Positions 44,946 to 55,330 of a stretch of 64,000 nt of DNA are shown in pieces (the stretch's first letter is position 1; each line of letters begins with the position of its first letter). This stretch comes from Gautieria morchelliformis (Eukaryota > Basidiomycota > Agaricomycetes > Gomphales > Gomphaceae). The DNA lies in NCBI GenBank assembly GCA_015179125.1, contig WHVA01000340.1:62001-126000 (forward strand), in the 5' to 3' direction. The notes below the pieces were generated by a model that had not been told where the DNA came from, made no database searches, and saw nothing but the letters and a program-made list of their open reading frames with translations. The position numbers were made by a program, and so were the translations under genes.

Positions 44946-47378
44946 GTTACGTATCGGAAATCCCAGAGATCGGAACTAGAAAGGACAACAGCTTCAACTT
45001 ATGTGTTGTGCCCATAATGAACTATCGTCCTAAGGATTTTGGATTTGACTTCCAGATGTCGGAGAAGGTCCAAGTTGGGAAAGGAGAGCTGAGGGTCGGA
45101 GGTCAGAGGACAGAGGTCGAAAGAGGCGGAGGACAGAGGATCGAAGGGCATGAAGGGAGTCTTCTGTGTGGCAGAATGTACATGGTTGTTGTATTGGAAT
45201 TCTGCCAGTAGAAGTAGCTCCTCCCATAATCCTGCCTCTCATTGATGAAGAGGTGGAGATATTGCTCTAGCTCCTGATTGACCTGTTCCATCTGTCCATC
45301 GCCCTGTGGATGGTATTGTTAACAACTCGGGTTATGGCAGGGAAGGTTCGGTAGAGTTCTTAGAAAGCTAGAATCAAATTCACTCTCTCAGTGAATTTAT
45401 TGTCACTGTTATATTAATACAATACCTAGAATCAAATTCACTACATGATTTTCAGTCAACATGCTATGTAAATATAAAGAATACTACTCGCCTCTCTCAG
45501 TGAATTTATTGTCACTGAGAGAGGAGCACTATCCTGTCTCAGAAGGCATATACGTGCACCCGTCCCTTTAGCGCCCATGGGCTCGCACGTCGAAGTCGTT
45601 TCAAACTCCGCTGGGTGCAGCCGCTTGTGAAAATAGAGATAACAAAATGAAATGGAAAGATAGGGAGTGACTGGAAATTTTCGAAAATAATCAGAGGAGT
45701 AAATGCATGGTATAAGAACAATGTGAGAAGAGATTGAAACACCATACAATAAATCGAATATATTATGCTTGATTTTGGTTCAGGAGCATAAATGCACCCA
45801 ACAGGTATGCTGTGGTGGCAGCCAGCTTTATTCCGAGCAGGCAGTAGAGCTCCTGTGTCAGTTCCACAACAAACTGCAGACCTCTGTCAGAAACGACTTG
45901 CTTTGGGAGCCCATGCAACTTCCAGACATGTGCAAGGAACAGGCGGGCCACTCCGAGATCGGAATGAAGTGGGACACCTTGCTTACCAAGTCCATGATGT
46001 TCATGATTGCATCGTAGCCGTGAGACTCCCGGAGTTCAACAATGAAGTTGACACTGATGGTGTCCCAGTGGGATTCTGGAATGTGGTGATGCCATTAGGC
46101 ACTGTGCGCATCTGTTAGGTCCCGCAGCACGTGGGGCCACCTTCTTCTTTCCCATCGCTTTCATTGTCAGGGGGGAGTGCCTCTCCCTACGAGTGTAGGG
46201 AGAGTTTGAGGATGAGTCGTTATGTGACTCCTCCTCCTGGCTTCAATGAGCCAGGTCAGGCTTCGGTTCCAAGGTAATTCTGTTTACCCTCGGTTCCTTG
46301 CCTTTGCTTGGTGCTTCTTAGCATTGAACGATACCTTGCTGGTGGGGATGATATCATTCCCTACGCAGATTGTCCCTGGACTTGAGAAATCCAAGGTGAT
46401 GCTGAATCTCCTTAGGAATGGCATCCCCAAGATCATGTCATAATATTTGATGTTGGCTATATCAAAATACTCGTCGTAAGTTTCACAACCAAATTTAATG
46501 GTTGTGTTCATTCCATAGTTGATTGTGGAGTGACTGCCTATGCAGGCTAACTGCAGCGCAATTGGCTGGTCCAGGATGAATGTTTTCATCCCTGTGGCAC
46601 ATGTGAACTTGGGGGATAGCAGCACCCCTTTGCTCCCACTATCAAGCAGGCAGTGGGCCTTCACACTGTTTGTTTCCCAGTACCCAAAGAGGGTACGGGT
46701 TTTGTTTCATGGCTGCATTGGCCACGTCTGGTGCTTGCTTTGATGGTGATACACCAGTTAAGCCGCTTTGTCTGCTGTGGCCGACGTGCATGTGGCCATG
46801 ACTTTTGTGGCAGTTTCGTCCTTCAGCACGATTCTGATCACACTGGATCTGTAGGCGGTCATGTGATCTTCCACCTCTTTGTCCCATTCATAGTATTGGG
46901 ATGGTTCGGGTTCCCACTCATCAGCATGCGCGTCTCTGTTGTCCGGAAACTCATTGGGTTGTCATTGCCATGGATGAGGGTAAGCTGGGAGGAAATCACT
47001 TGGCTGAGGTTCTTCAGCTTTCAACCACTGCCGCATGTCTACCTGGAAAAACCATGTCACCTCAGTGGCGTACCATGTGCTCTGACCTTATTTGTAATTC
47101 TGACAAGTGAACTGTAATAGGTACAAGCAGTATCTCATTTCTACTTGGACCAGCTTCTTCAAGTCCGCTAGGTCACTTGGATTTAGTGCATCTTGTGTGA
47201 AGTTGATGACAGCAAATATCTCATAACTGATAATTTATCTAGGGCCTGTCCAAGTTACCATATGCTTGGGCTTTGCCTTAGGTGTGTCCGTACTGATGGC
47301 AGGGCTACTCATAGCTTGCACTTTTGGCAATCACCCCATTGTCATGAAGAACTTCAACTACCTTTCTGAAAATTACTG
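44946..47378 (-). pseudogene. Broken Ty3/Gypsy element in the spacer (gag end, protease, integrase)
   Basis: Reading leftward: decayed gag C-terminus (47260-46680), then an aspartic protease with L-D-S-G-S-K-G-V and I-L-G-M-P-F-L (46664-46284). A large deletion has removed RT and RNase H. Next comes an integrase with M-D-L-V-S-K, L-P-K-Q-V-V-S-D-R-G (46060-45830), interrupted by the solo LTR at 45317-45803, then V-N-Q-E-L-E-Q-Y-L and the C-terminal part of the core to about 45100. The same family as the gag-protease copy at 51349-55250. Non-functional. Confidence 0.75.
45317..45803 (-). mobile_element. Solo Copia LTR inside the Ty3 integrase (TSD GGTAT)
   Basis: 487 bp, TG...CA ends, flanked by GGTAT at 45312-45316 and 45804-45808. 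Integrase coding resumes on either side in matching order. By diagnostic differences it is closer to the 3' LTR at 38462-39007 than to the 5' LTR at 43277-43764. Hairpin at 45491-45524. Confidence 0.9.
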
Positions 47379-47512
47379 CAGGCTACCCTGTACACTACAC
47401 TACAATGTAACCTGTAGGCTACCCTGTATGCTACCCCATATGCTACCCCCTATGCTACCCTGTACACTACCCTGTGCACTACCCTGTATGCTAGCCAGTA
47501 TGCTACCACGTG
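47379..47512 (+). repeat. Minisatellite array MS5
   Basis: About eleven 12-bp units of the ACCCTGTAYGCT type. It marks the inner end of the right arm; its counterpart in the left arm (44205-44410) has more units. Confidence 0.85.
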
Positions 47513-47815
47513 GGGTCTGCAGCGTCAGACCCTCCCTAGCATCGACAAAGCTCAACCACTGGTCAGTCAAGCCAAATAGGTTGAGGAGTCTCAACCTGAG
47601 GGGTGACATGACCCCTTTGACTCAGGGCACGAGGGCCTTCAGCCACATCCAGACATCCATGAATTTTAGTATGATAGGAATAGAATGAATAATCCAAGGC
47701 CTAAGAATGGAATGCAATGTGAGGCCTATAACGAGGGTCAAGTGTGGAGGATGTTGCGGAACCGAGTCGGAGGTGGTGCAGAAGCGGCGTAGTTGGTCAA
47801 GCGACGTGGTTGTAA
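47513..47815 (-). pseudogene. Fragment of the Ty3 ORF3 family, right arm
   Basis: Inverted, nearly identical copy of 43905-44204, with the same internal stop after the W-L-K-A-L block. Sharing of the stop supports duplication of one damaged fragment. Confidence 0.6.
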
Positions 47816-47935
47816 CAACGTGGTAGCATACATGGTAGCATACATGGTAGCACAGAGGATAGTGTACGTGGTAGCACAGCACAGGGTAGCGTACAGGGTA
47901 GCACATAGGGTAGTGCATGGGGTAGTGTATGGTCA
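47816..47935 (-). repeat. Minisatellite array MS6
   Basis: About ten 12-bp units, the inverted counterpart of 43770-43904. Confidence 0.8.
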
Positions 47936-47966
47936 AGTGATGTGGTTGTTGGTCAAGTGACATGGT
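47936..47966. other. Empty (pre-insertion) site of the Copia element
   Basis: In reverse complement this reads the left-arm sequence before the Copia element (TTGACCAACAACCAC) joined directly to the sequence after it (ATCACTTGACC), with a single ACCAC (47942-47946) instead of two. The only nearby difference is C/T in CACTCGACC/CACTTGACC. Confidence 0.9.
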
Positions 47967-48657
47967 TGTAAGAACGTGGTAGCATATGTGGTAGCGTACG
48001 TGGTAGTGTACCTGGTAGCGTACATGGTAGCGGTGGTAGCATACATGGTAGTGCACTTGGTAGCGGTGGTAGCGTATGTGGTAGTGTACGTGGTAGTGTA
48101 TGTGGTAGCGTACATGGTAGGGTACGTGGTAGTGTACGTGGTAGGGTACGTGGTAGCGGTGGTAGCATATGTGGTAGTGTACCTGGTAGTGTACGTGGTA
48201 GTGTACGTGGTAGCACACATGGTAGCGTGCCTGGTAGGGTACGTGGTAGCGTACATGGTAGGGTACGTGGTAGTGTACGTGGTAGGGTACGTGGTAGCGG
48301 TGGTAGCATATGTGGTAGTGTACCTGGTAGTGTACGTGGTAGTGTACGTGGTAGCACACATGGTAGCGTGCCTGGTAGGGTACGTGGTAGCGTACATGGT
48401 AGCATACGTGGTAGCGTACCTGGTAGGGTACGTGGTAGCATACTTGGTAGGGTACATGGTAGTGTACGTGGTAGCATACATGGTAGCGTACGTGGTAGCG
48501 TACATCGCAGCGTACGTGGTAGCACACGTGGTAGTGTACGTGGTAGTGCACATGGTAGCGGTGGTAGCGTACCTGGTAGTGCACGTGGTAGCAGTGGTAG
48601 CGTACGTGGTAGCATATGTGGTAGCGTACCTGGTAGTGTACGTGGTAGCACACACGC
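47967..48657 (-). repeat. 12-bp minisatellite array MS7
   Basis: About 690 bp of units seen on the plus strand as GGTAGYRTACRT with interspersed 9-bp GGTAGCGGT. It contains a higher-order repeat: a block of about 125 bp starting near 48104 recurs near 48229. Its right edge cuts into exon 2 of zinc-cluster copy B. Five of six frames are open through the array, giving apparent proteins of 180-260 aa that should not be taken as genes. Confidence 0.9.
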
Positions 48658-49614
48658 TGAAGCAAATGGTTGCTCCATTCAAGTTGCTCGCTCTGCCGAG
48701 TCAACAGACCCCTCACCATCTGGGAGACCTCCACTCCCAAAAGCCCATCGGGCATTAAGCCCTTAATATCGGCCCCTGATGGGCCCGCACGGATGTCCAC
48801 CTTCAGAATGGTTCCCGACAGTTTGACTGGCGACACCTTGGCCTTCTTCGGCCCCGGGCCCTCGGTCACGTCCTCATCCTTCCGCTTCCGCTTCCCATCC
48901 AGGAAGGTGCACCGGACCTTCCGGTCCACGCACTGCTGACACATGGTCTTTTTTCCCCGTAGGCACCGGGTCTGGCGATGCCTGCATGCATCACAAGGTT
49001 CACGCTAAAAAACATAAGTCAAAAAATAACAGAACCACCCCAACCCAAGGACTCACCTCTTCATCAGACTCGTCTGATTCCTCGGTCATTTTCCATTTCC
49101 GAGAGGCCGAGGCTTTCGGCTTTCCCTTGGCCGCATTCCTCTCGGCTGCGTGCTTCATAGCAAGAATCCGCGCTTGCACGGTGGCTGAATCCAATGTGAA
49201 CGGCTCGGGCGACGGAATGTGGATATTCTGATCCACATCGGCTTGTCAAATTGTTTCAGCTACCAACATTTCGATCAGTCGCTGGCGCTCACATTCAAAA
49301 ACTCGCCCTTTTGGTTTCCGAGCCTCGTCGGCTTTCGCCTTCAAAACCCGCCTCTCTTCCTCCCGAGCCTCCTCGGCTTTTCATGCCGCTTTGGCAATCC
49401 GCACGGCTTCAGCCTGTGCCTTCCATTCCGCTTCGGCATTTTCAGCATCCTCCCACCATTTCTTCTCTACTGCAGCCTTGCACTCCAGCGCAAGTTGCCA
49501 CTTGTCCTGCAATTCCCTCATCCGCCCTGCCGCTTCGCGCTCAGCCCGCGCGAGCTCCGTGTCGACTTCATCCACCTCGTCGACCTCGATAGGGATTTCA
49601 TGTGTCTCTGACAT
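48658..49614 (-). pseudogene. Antisense zinc-cluster (Zn2Cys6) gene, copy B, truncated
   Basis: Inverted counterpart of 35245-36230. Exon 1 and the intron are almost identical to copy A and have the same two TGA stops. Exon 2 keeps all six cysteines (C-D-A-C ... C-Q-Q-C) but differs at many sites from copy A (for example K-K-T-M in place of E-M-A-A between the two cysteine triplets). The reading frame through G-L-M-P-D-G is intact, unlike copy A. After the L-E-W-S-N-H-L-L-Q segment it passes straight into minisatellite MS7, losing the second coiled coil and acidic tail. Confidence 0.75.
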
Positions 49615-49748
49615 TGATCCGTGAAATTGATGATGATGGGAGAAGACAAGAAGCAGAATGTGAAACAAAGCTTATGTAACTACCCCGACTCGGCGATTTC
49701 CAGGATCTCGCTCATGGCCTCATGGGTTCGGCCATAAGGGGGAGGTAC

Positions 49749-50198
49749 TGTTACGACCCATTCCCGGATCCGGACCGAAGCTCGGCTTCGGCTCTCATTC
49801 GGGAACCTCGGGTATATCTCAGCTTCCTTCGGGTTTCCCTTTGCACTTCCCATCATCCCTGATTCCCTTATTAACTAGTTCCCCATTTGTCTGCCCCTTG
49901 TTTCCCCTGACCGTTGATCCAATCATGTTCTCTTCGCGACCCTGCATGCTACTTTACTATATAGACCTCCAGTCCATGTACAGTAGCTCCTCAGTTCAGA
50001 TATCAAATTAGCTTATCGTACTTGAGACCCTTTGCTTGCTATCGAAACCCGTATCTCAGCTTATAGCCGAGACCGATCCCGAAATTAGGGCGGAGCATAG
50101 AGTGGGCGCAACCCAAGAGGTTGAAGCCAAGCCTTCTGACCCGAAACCCAAGTTTCGGCCTAGTATAGCCGAACTGCGGTACAAACACAACCTTAACA
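49749..50198 (+). mobile_element. Chromovirus LTR, right-arm copy (450 bp)
   Basis: Reads TGTTACGACC to CCTTAACA on the plus strand, the inverted copy of 34662-35110, with scattered C/T differences. The polypurine tract lies at 49735-49744, and the palindromic CTATATAG at 49957-49964. The outer end abuts minisatellite exactly as in the left arm. Confidence 0.85.
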
Positions 50199-51348
50199 GG
50201 TAGCCTACAGGGCAGCTCATGGGGTAGCGTACCGTGTAGCTGACAGGGTAGTGCACATAGTAGCGTACAGGGTAGCATATGGGGTAGCATGGTAGTGTAT
50301 GGGGTAGCCCACAGGGTACATTATAGGGTAGCATACAGGGTAGCTCACAGGATAGTGTACCGCATAGGGGGTAGCGTAAAAGGTAGTGCACAGGGTGGCA
50401 CACAGGGTGGTGTATGGGGTAGTGCACATGGTAGTGTACAGGGCAGCGCATAGGGTAGCATACAGGGTAGCGTACAGGGTAGCATACAGGGTAGCGTACG
50501 GGGTAGCATATAGGGTAGTGTACTGGGTAGCTCACAGGATAGCGTACCGCATAGGGGGTAGCGTAAAGGGTAGTGCACAGGGTGGCACACAGGGTAGTGT
50601 ATGGGGTAGTGCACATGGTAGCGTACAGGGTAGCGCATAGGGTAGCGTACAGGGTAGCATACAGGGTAGCGTACGGGGTAGCATATGGGGTGGTGTACCA
50701 GGTAGTGTACAGGGTAGCATATGGGGTAGTGTATGGGGTAGCATACAAGGTAGCCCACAGGGTAGTGTCTGGTAGCACACATGATAGCATACAGGGTGGC
50801 ATACAGGGTAGTGCATGAGGTAGCCCACAGGGTACATTATAGCGTACTGTACAGGGGGTAGCTCATGGGGTAGCATACCGTGTAGCTGACAGGGTAGTAT
50901 ATGGGGTAGCGCACATGGTAGCGTACAGGGTAGCGTATGGGGTAGCATGGTAGTGTATGGGGTAGCCCACAGGGTACATTATAAGGTAGCGTACAGGGCA
51001 GCTCACAGGATAGCATACCGCATGGGGGGTAACGTAAAGGGTAGTGCACAGGGTGGCACACAGGGTAGTGTATGGGGTAGTGCACATGGTAGTGTACAGG
51101 GTAGCGCATAGGGTAGCGTACAGGGTAGCATACAGGGTAGCGTACGGGGTAGCATATGGGGTGGTGTACCAGGTAGTGTACAAGGTAGCATATGGGGTAG
51201 TGTCTGGTAGCACACATGATAGCATACAGGGTGGCATACAGGGTAGTGCATGAGGTAGCCCACAGGGTACATTATAGGGTAGCGTACAGGGTAGCTCATG
51301 GGGTAGTGTACCACATAGCCGACAGGGTAGCGTATGGGGTAGCATGGT
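50199..51348 (-). repeat. 12-bp minisatellite array MS8 with higher-order repeats
   Basis: The longest array, about 1150 bp. A composite block beginning CTCACAGGATAGYRTACCGC recurs near 50345, 50531 and 51006. The spacing differs (about 186 and 475 bp), so blocks have been duplicated and deleted. The right edge enters a Ty3 protease gene near 51348. All long frames here are repeat-encoded tetrapeptides (such as Y-P-V-H or L-P-C-T) and are not genes. Confidence 0.9.
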
Positions 51349-54300
51349 ATTTACGACCGAATTTAAGGGTCGTGTTCATTCCATAGTTGATTGTGGAATG
51401 ACTACCAATGCATGCCAATTGTAGCGCGATTGGCTGTTCTAGGGCAAACAATTTCATGCCCGTGGCCCACGTGAATTCAGGGGAGATCAGCACCCCTTCA
51501 CTCCCACTGTCGAGGACACAGTGGGCCTTCATGCCGTTGATTTCCCAGTACCCCGACAGGGTATGGTTCTCGTGTCATGGCCGTGCGGGGTGCGATCATT
51601 GCTTGCTCCAATGGTGATACATCGGCTCGGCCACCTTGTCAGGGGCGGCCGCTGTGTGGGCTGCCATTACTTTGGCGGTCCCGTCGTTGTCTGGTGTGAC
51701 TCTAATCGCGCTGGACCTGTATGCGGCCTGATTGTCCACTGCTTCTTCGTCCCAGCCATAATACTGGGATGGCTCGGGCTTCCATTCGTCTACAGGAGCC
51801 TCTGCATCTCCCTGATCCTCATTGTTTGAGGCTCACCCTCCCCCTCTTCATCAATTTGTGGAAGAGGGGCGTGGTCGGGATCCGTGTCTGGATCCTCGTC
51901 ATTTCCATGTCTTGCAGCTGCTGTCCATATACTGGACTTGAGCCGTGGACACTCCGCTTTTCTGTGCCCTGGCTGGCCACATTCAAAGCATGTGATGCTG
52001 CTCGAAGCATTGCCGGGTCGATCTGGTGGTCGACCCGCTGGTTTCGGAGGGAAGTTCGGCTTCGATGAGCTTCCTGATGTCTGAGGCTGTTTAGTCTCAG
52101 GTGGCCATCCTGCCGGGGCAGGATGGGGCGGCAGTGGACGTTGGGACGTCCCGCTCCTCTGGAAGGGGGAAGGCCTGCTCTGGCCTGCCTGCGATGCCAG
52201 TTTGCTCAGTGCAAACTGTGACGAGGTGGCTGTTGCGGCCGTGCTCTCTCCTGATACATCCCCATGTTGTAGCGGGAAGCTTCCTCAATCATGCCTGCCC
52301 TTCAAAGAGATGCTCGATGGAGCTGCTTTCTGCATTTAGCCCTTCTTGAGGACCTCATTGCGCAGTGTTTCACGCAATGCGGACACGAACTGTCTCCGGA
52401 ACGCGTAGTCATCGGGCGGCTGTATCATGCGAGCCGTGTATTTTGTGAGATTGTTCAGCATTTCCTGAACGGCCTTCGTGCCCTGCATGACCACGTCGAA
52501 CTTGTTCGATGCGTGGTGGTATGTCAGGGTGTGCAGGAATCACTTCTGCAGGCCCTGCATCACCATCTCTAAGGTCCAATCGCAGACCTGGCTGTCGAAA
52601 CATTTGACGTTTCGAAGAAACCACTCTTGGGCTTCGCCGGTGAGGCGACTGCCCACGTACCCGACCTGCATATCAATGCTGGCCATTCCCAACAGGCAAC
52701 TCATCTTGAGCCATCTCAAGATAGCCACGACGAAGACCTCGAACTCTTTGAGGTCTGACCCTCCTGCGTATGGCTTGGGATGGGCCAGCTTTACGCTGGC
52801 CTTTGCCAGGGCGGACTTTTCATGCTCTGTGTCTATGGCGTCAGCCATCGTGACGCGTATCATCCATGTGATACCATCGTATGGCTCTTGCGCGCTTTCC
52901 AGCTAGTCCGGTATGCCCTGGCCCTCAGTTGGGGCGATGGACCGGTCACATGGCTGTGACGTCATGCGGGCCATGTCAGTGTAGGCTCTGACCGGGACCG
53001 GGGCCGGGCACCTCAGGTGCGTGGGCCTCTGGCAGGGGCGTGTGACGCGTGTCACCCGTCAGTCCTGTGTTGTGCAGGCGCAGCCTGCTATTGTAGGTTG
53101 CATGTGCTTGTCGTGCATCCTGTATGGCGCGTGTGAGCAGCTCGTCAGGCTGCCGGTCAGTGTGGCCTTGTGCCACGGTGGCTGCAGCGTTCTGCGCTAA
53201 CAGCTCGAGAGCCTGTGTGTGTTGGCGCACCGCGCTGGCTTCTTTCCTTTGCCAGTGTGCAGCCTCGGATTCTAGGCTCTCCGTCGTGGTCTCAGAGTCA
53301 GGCTCTGAGACAGCCTGTTCTCTGACGATCTGTTGGATCGTCTTGCGGCTGCTCGTTGGTGCAGCTGGCTCCGCATGCGATTCACTTCTGAATTGTACGT
53401 CTTGTTTGACAGGGGTGGCCGACGGCAGCATGCATTGTCGGTCCTGCTCCTGTCATCGTTGGTCATCGGGGGGCCGAGCCTGTTTTCTCACTACGGCATG
53501 GGGCACACTCCTGACGGATGCTATGGGCTCTTCATGTGAGTGAAGGGCTTTTTGCACATCTTCTAGTGAGGCCGTGTCCCTTTTTCGGATCTCCTCTGTT
53601 TGGTGGAGTTCCTTACTGAGCTGCATGAGGCGTGCGATATTGTTGAGACGTGATGTTATGTTCTCATGCTTATGGCCTGTGAGCATGTTTCGGTGCAGCG
53701 CATCTTGTACTTGCTTGGCCATCGCATCCGCCGTCTCATCGTTGATGCTGTGCTTCCTCGAGCTTTTGCAACTTGAGCTCGAGTATTCTGAGGCTTGCCC
53801 GTCATCGTCGGCGCTCGTCTTTTGGGTTGTCATTCCCCTTTAGGGCTGACGGTTGTCGCTCGACTCCGTGAGTGGCGGGCTGAGTTCCTGCTTCGAGATC
53901 TTATCAAGCATGCCCTGCTCTTGAGGCTCTGCTGTGGATGACGGTGAGACGTCTCTACCCTTGCCCTTGTCCCGGGGCCAGGCGGAGTGGGGCGGGGACG
54001 CCGGATTGTTGTCTATCAGTGTCCCCTCTTTTGGATTAAGATGTTAATTAGTGCCTTTCAACAGATAGAATCTATTGCTCAGTGACTGGAACCACTGTGT
54101 TCGCCCCTCTTCTGTGTGCTGACTAAGCCTTTCGAGGCGCGTCCAGTACTGATAAATGAGAGTCACGTGACCGTGTCGACAGAAGAATGGTGTCGATCAA
54201 GGGATAACCAAATCAAAAGTGTTCGCTTTTAAGGTAGTATAGAGTAAACAGTGATAGTAGACCTCGACGAATATTTGGAATAATATCAAGATTGAGCTCT

Positions 54301-55250
54301 GTAGCTATCAAACAAGACTACAGAGTTTCAGGGGCAGAATAATCGATTCTGGATGATCTCGTTCATACATGTGTACTAGCTATTTATACTATATTGATAG
54401 TAACTACTAGTGTTCAAGATATTGGATGGATGGGTCGAAAAACTATTTGTAACTAAGGGGTGACTAATTTATAGTCATAAGGTCATGGGGTGATGGGGAT
54501 GGTGTTAGGATTGTCTGGGCCTTGAAATAGAGATCTGTACCTAGTATACAAAGCCCCTGTCACATGATGTTAAGATAGTAATCAGTCAGACGTGTCATGA
54601 TATTAAATAGAAAAATGGATTGAGTCTACCCTGCCAGCATATATGCTGGTCTTGGAGATGGGGCCGCTGTCTCTGTGCCCTTTCTGTGGGGAAGCTGATT
54701 GAATATGTATACTGCAGGTGACTTTCTCAGGTCGCTCCACAGTATCTCATACCCTGCGCAGTCTATTATTTTCTGCGGCGTTTGGTGTCCGCACCCCTCG
54801 GTGCCTATGGCCTGGCGCCTGTCGACGTCATGGCCGATGCCATCACCGATAGGCGCGCCGTCCCTGATCGACCGCACATGGTCGATGCCCGAACTCCTGT
54901 ACATTATCCGATCTATGGGTAATATAGCATGTCGTAAATTCATGTGATCGTCGTCTGCGCCAACGTCTATCATAAATGTCATTTCTGTTTATTTTTGATC
55001 TTTTTCTTTTGTTTTCTTTCTTTATTAGTTTCTTTTATATATAAATGATTTGAAATGGGATAGTTGCGTTTAGCACAACACCCTCTTCGGCCATGCTGGG
55101 TGACACATGGTCGGGTCCTTGCTCATCCTTGACTGGGGGGAGGAGCGCGGTGAGATCTATGATCTCTCCATCTTCTGGTGTCCTGGACTCTTGGTCCAGG
55201 GTAGCATCAGCCATTGTGTCACTAGGCTGCGCCTGGGGGGTTGTCTGCAA
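51349..55250 (-). pseudogene. Ty3/Gypsy gag and protease, split by repeat R2
   Basis: Reading leftward: gag N-terminus rich in acidic and P/S residues (55250-55081), interrupted by R2 (54020-55080), then continuing without a stop until 53845. Coiled-coil-like segments follow (53833-52976), then the capsid (P-K-P-Y-A-G-G-S, G-E-A-Q-E-W-F, about 52790-52620), a zinc knuckle C-F-E-C-G-Q-P-G-H...C near 51980, and a protease L-D-S-G-S-E-G-V-L-I (about 51510). It is cut by minisatellite at 51348. Several frameshifts (52540, 52300) make it dead. The protease is close to that at 46284-46664. Confidence 0.8.
54020..55080 (-). repeat. LTR-like repeat R2, copy 3
   Basis: 1061 bp, reverse orientation, TGTTGTG at 55080 to GGGGACA at 54020. 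It interrupts a gag frame that reads on either side, so the insertion is younger than that element. No target duplication remains (CCCT against TCAG). It aligns with the copies at 29002 and 57053 throughout. Confidence 0.75.
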
Positions 55251-55330
55251 GCTAGAGGCTCACGTTCTTCTTCAACTGCGTGGCATCATCACGCTGGCAG
55301 TCGACAGTAGGGGGCCTACTGGATGATGTT

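Larger units (their letters stand above)
47378..50420. repeat. Right arm of the large inverted duplication
   Basis: Reverse complement of the left arm. In order from the right: outer minisatellite, chromovirus LTR (50198-49749), zinc-cluster gene (49614-48658), minisatellite MS7, unsplit junction sequence with the empty Copia site (47936-47966), minisatellite, ORF3 fragment, and minisatellite ending TACAATGTAACC near 47400. It is about 3 kb long against 10 kb for the left arm because it lacks the Copia element and the chromovirus integrase segment. Confidence 0.85.

Noticed and set aside
45030-45242. Plus and minus short frames around 45.1 kb as host genes
   Set aside because: The minus-strand reading is the C-terminal integrase of the spacer Ty3 element, continuous with sequence on the other side of the solo LTR.
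47953-48678. Long repeat-rich open frames (for example 241-260 aa of L-P-x-T or V-A-Y-V repeats) as candidate genes
   Set aside because: They follow from a 12-bp unit that keeps five of six frames open. They have no defined start context, occur on both strands at once and change phase with unit loss. I list them as minisatellite.
47622-48944. A 440-aa protein fusing a zinc-cluster half, a minisatellite tail and an ORF3 end as a real gene
   Set aside because: It is a read-through across a rearrangement. The upstream exon has two shared stops and the tail is repeat-encoded. I keep it only as a remark on chimeric frames.
33566-51348. The 12-bp arrays as a CRISPR-like array
   Set aside because: There are no unique spacers between conserved repeats. 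The units are contiguous and degenerate, and the genome is eukaryotic.
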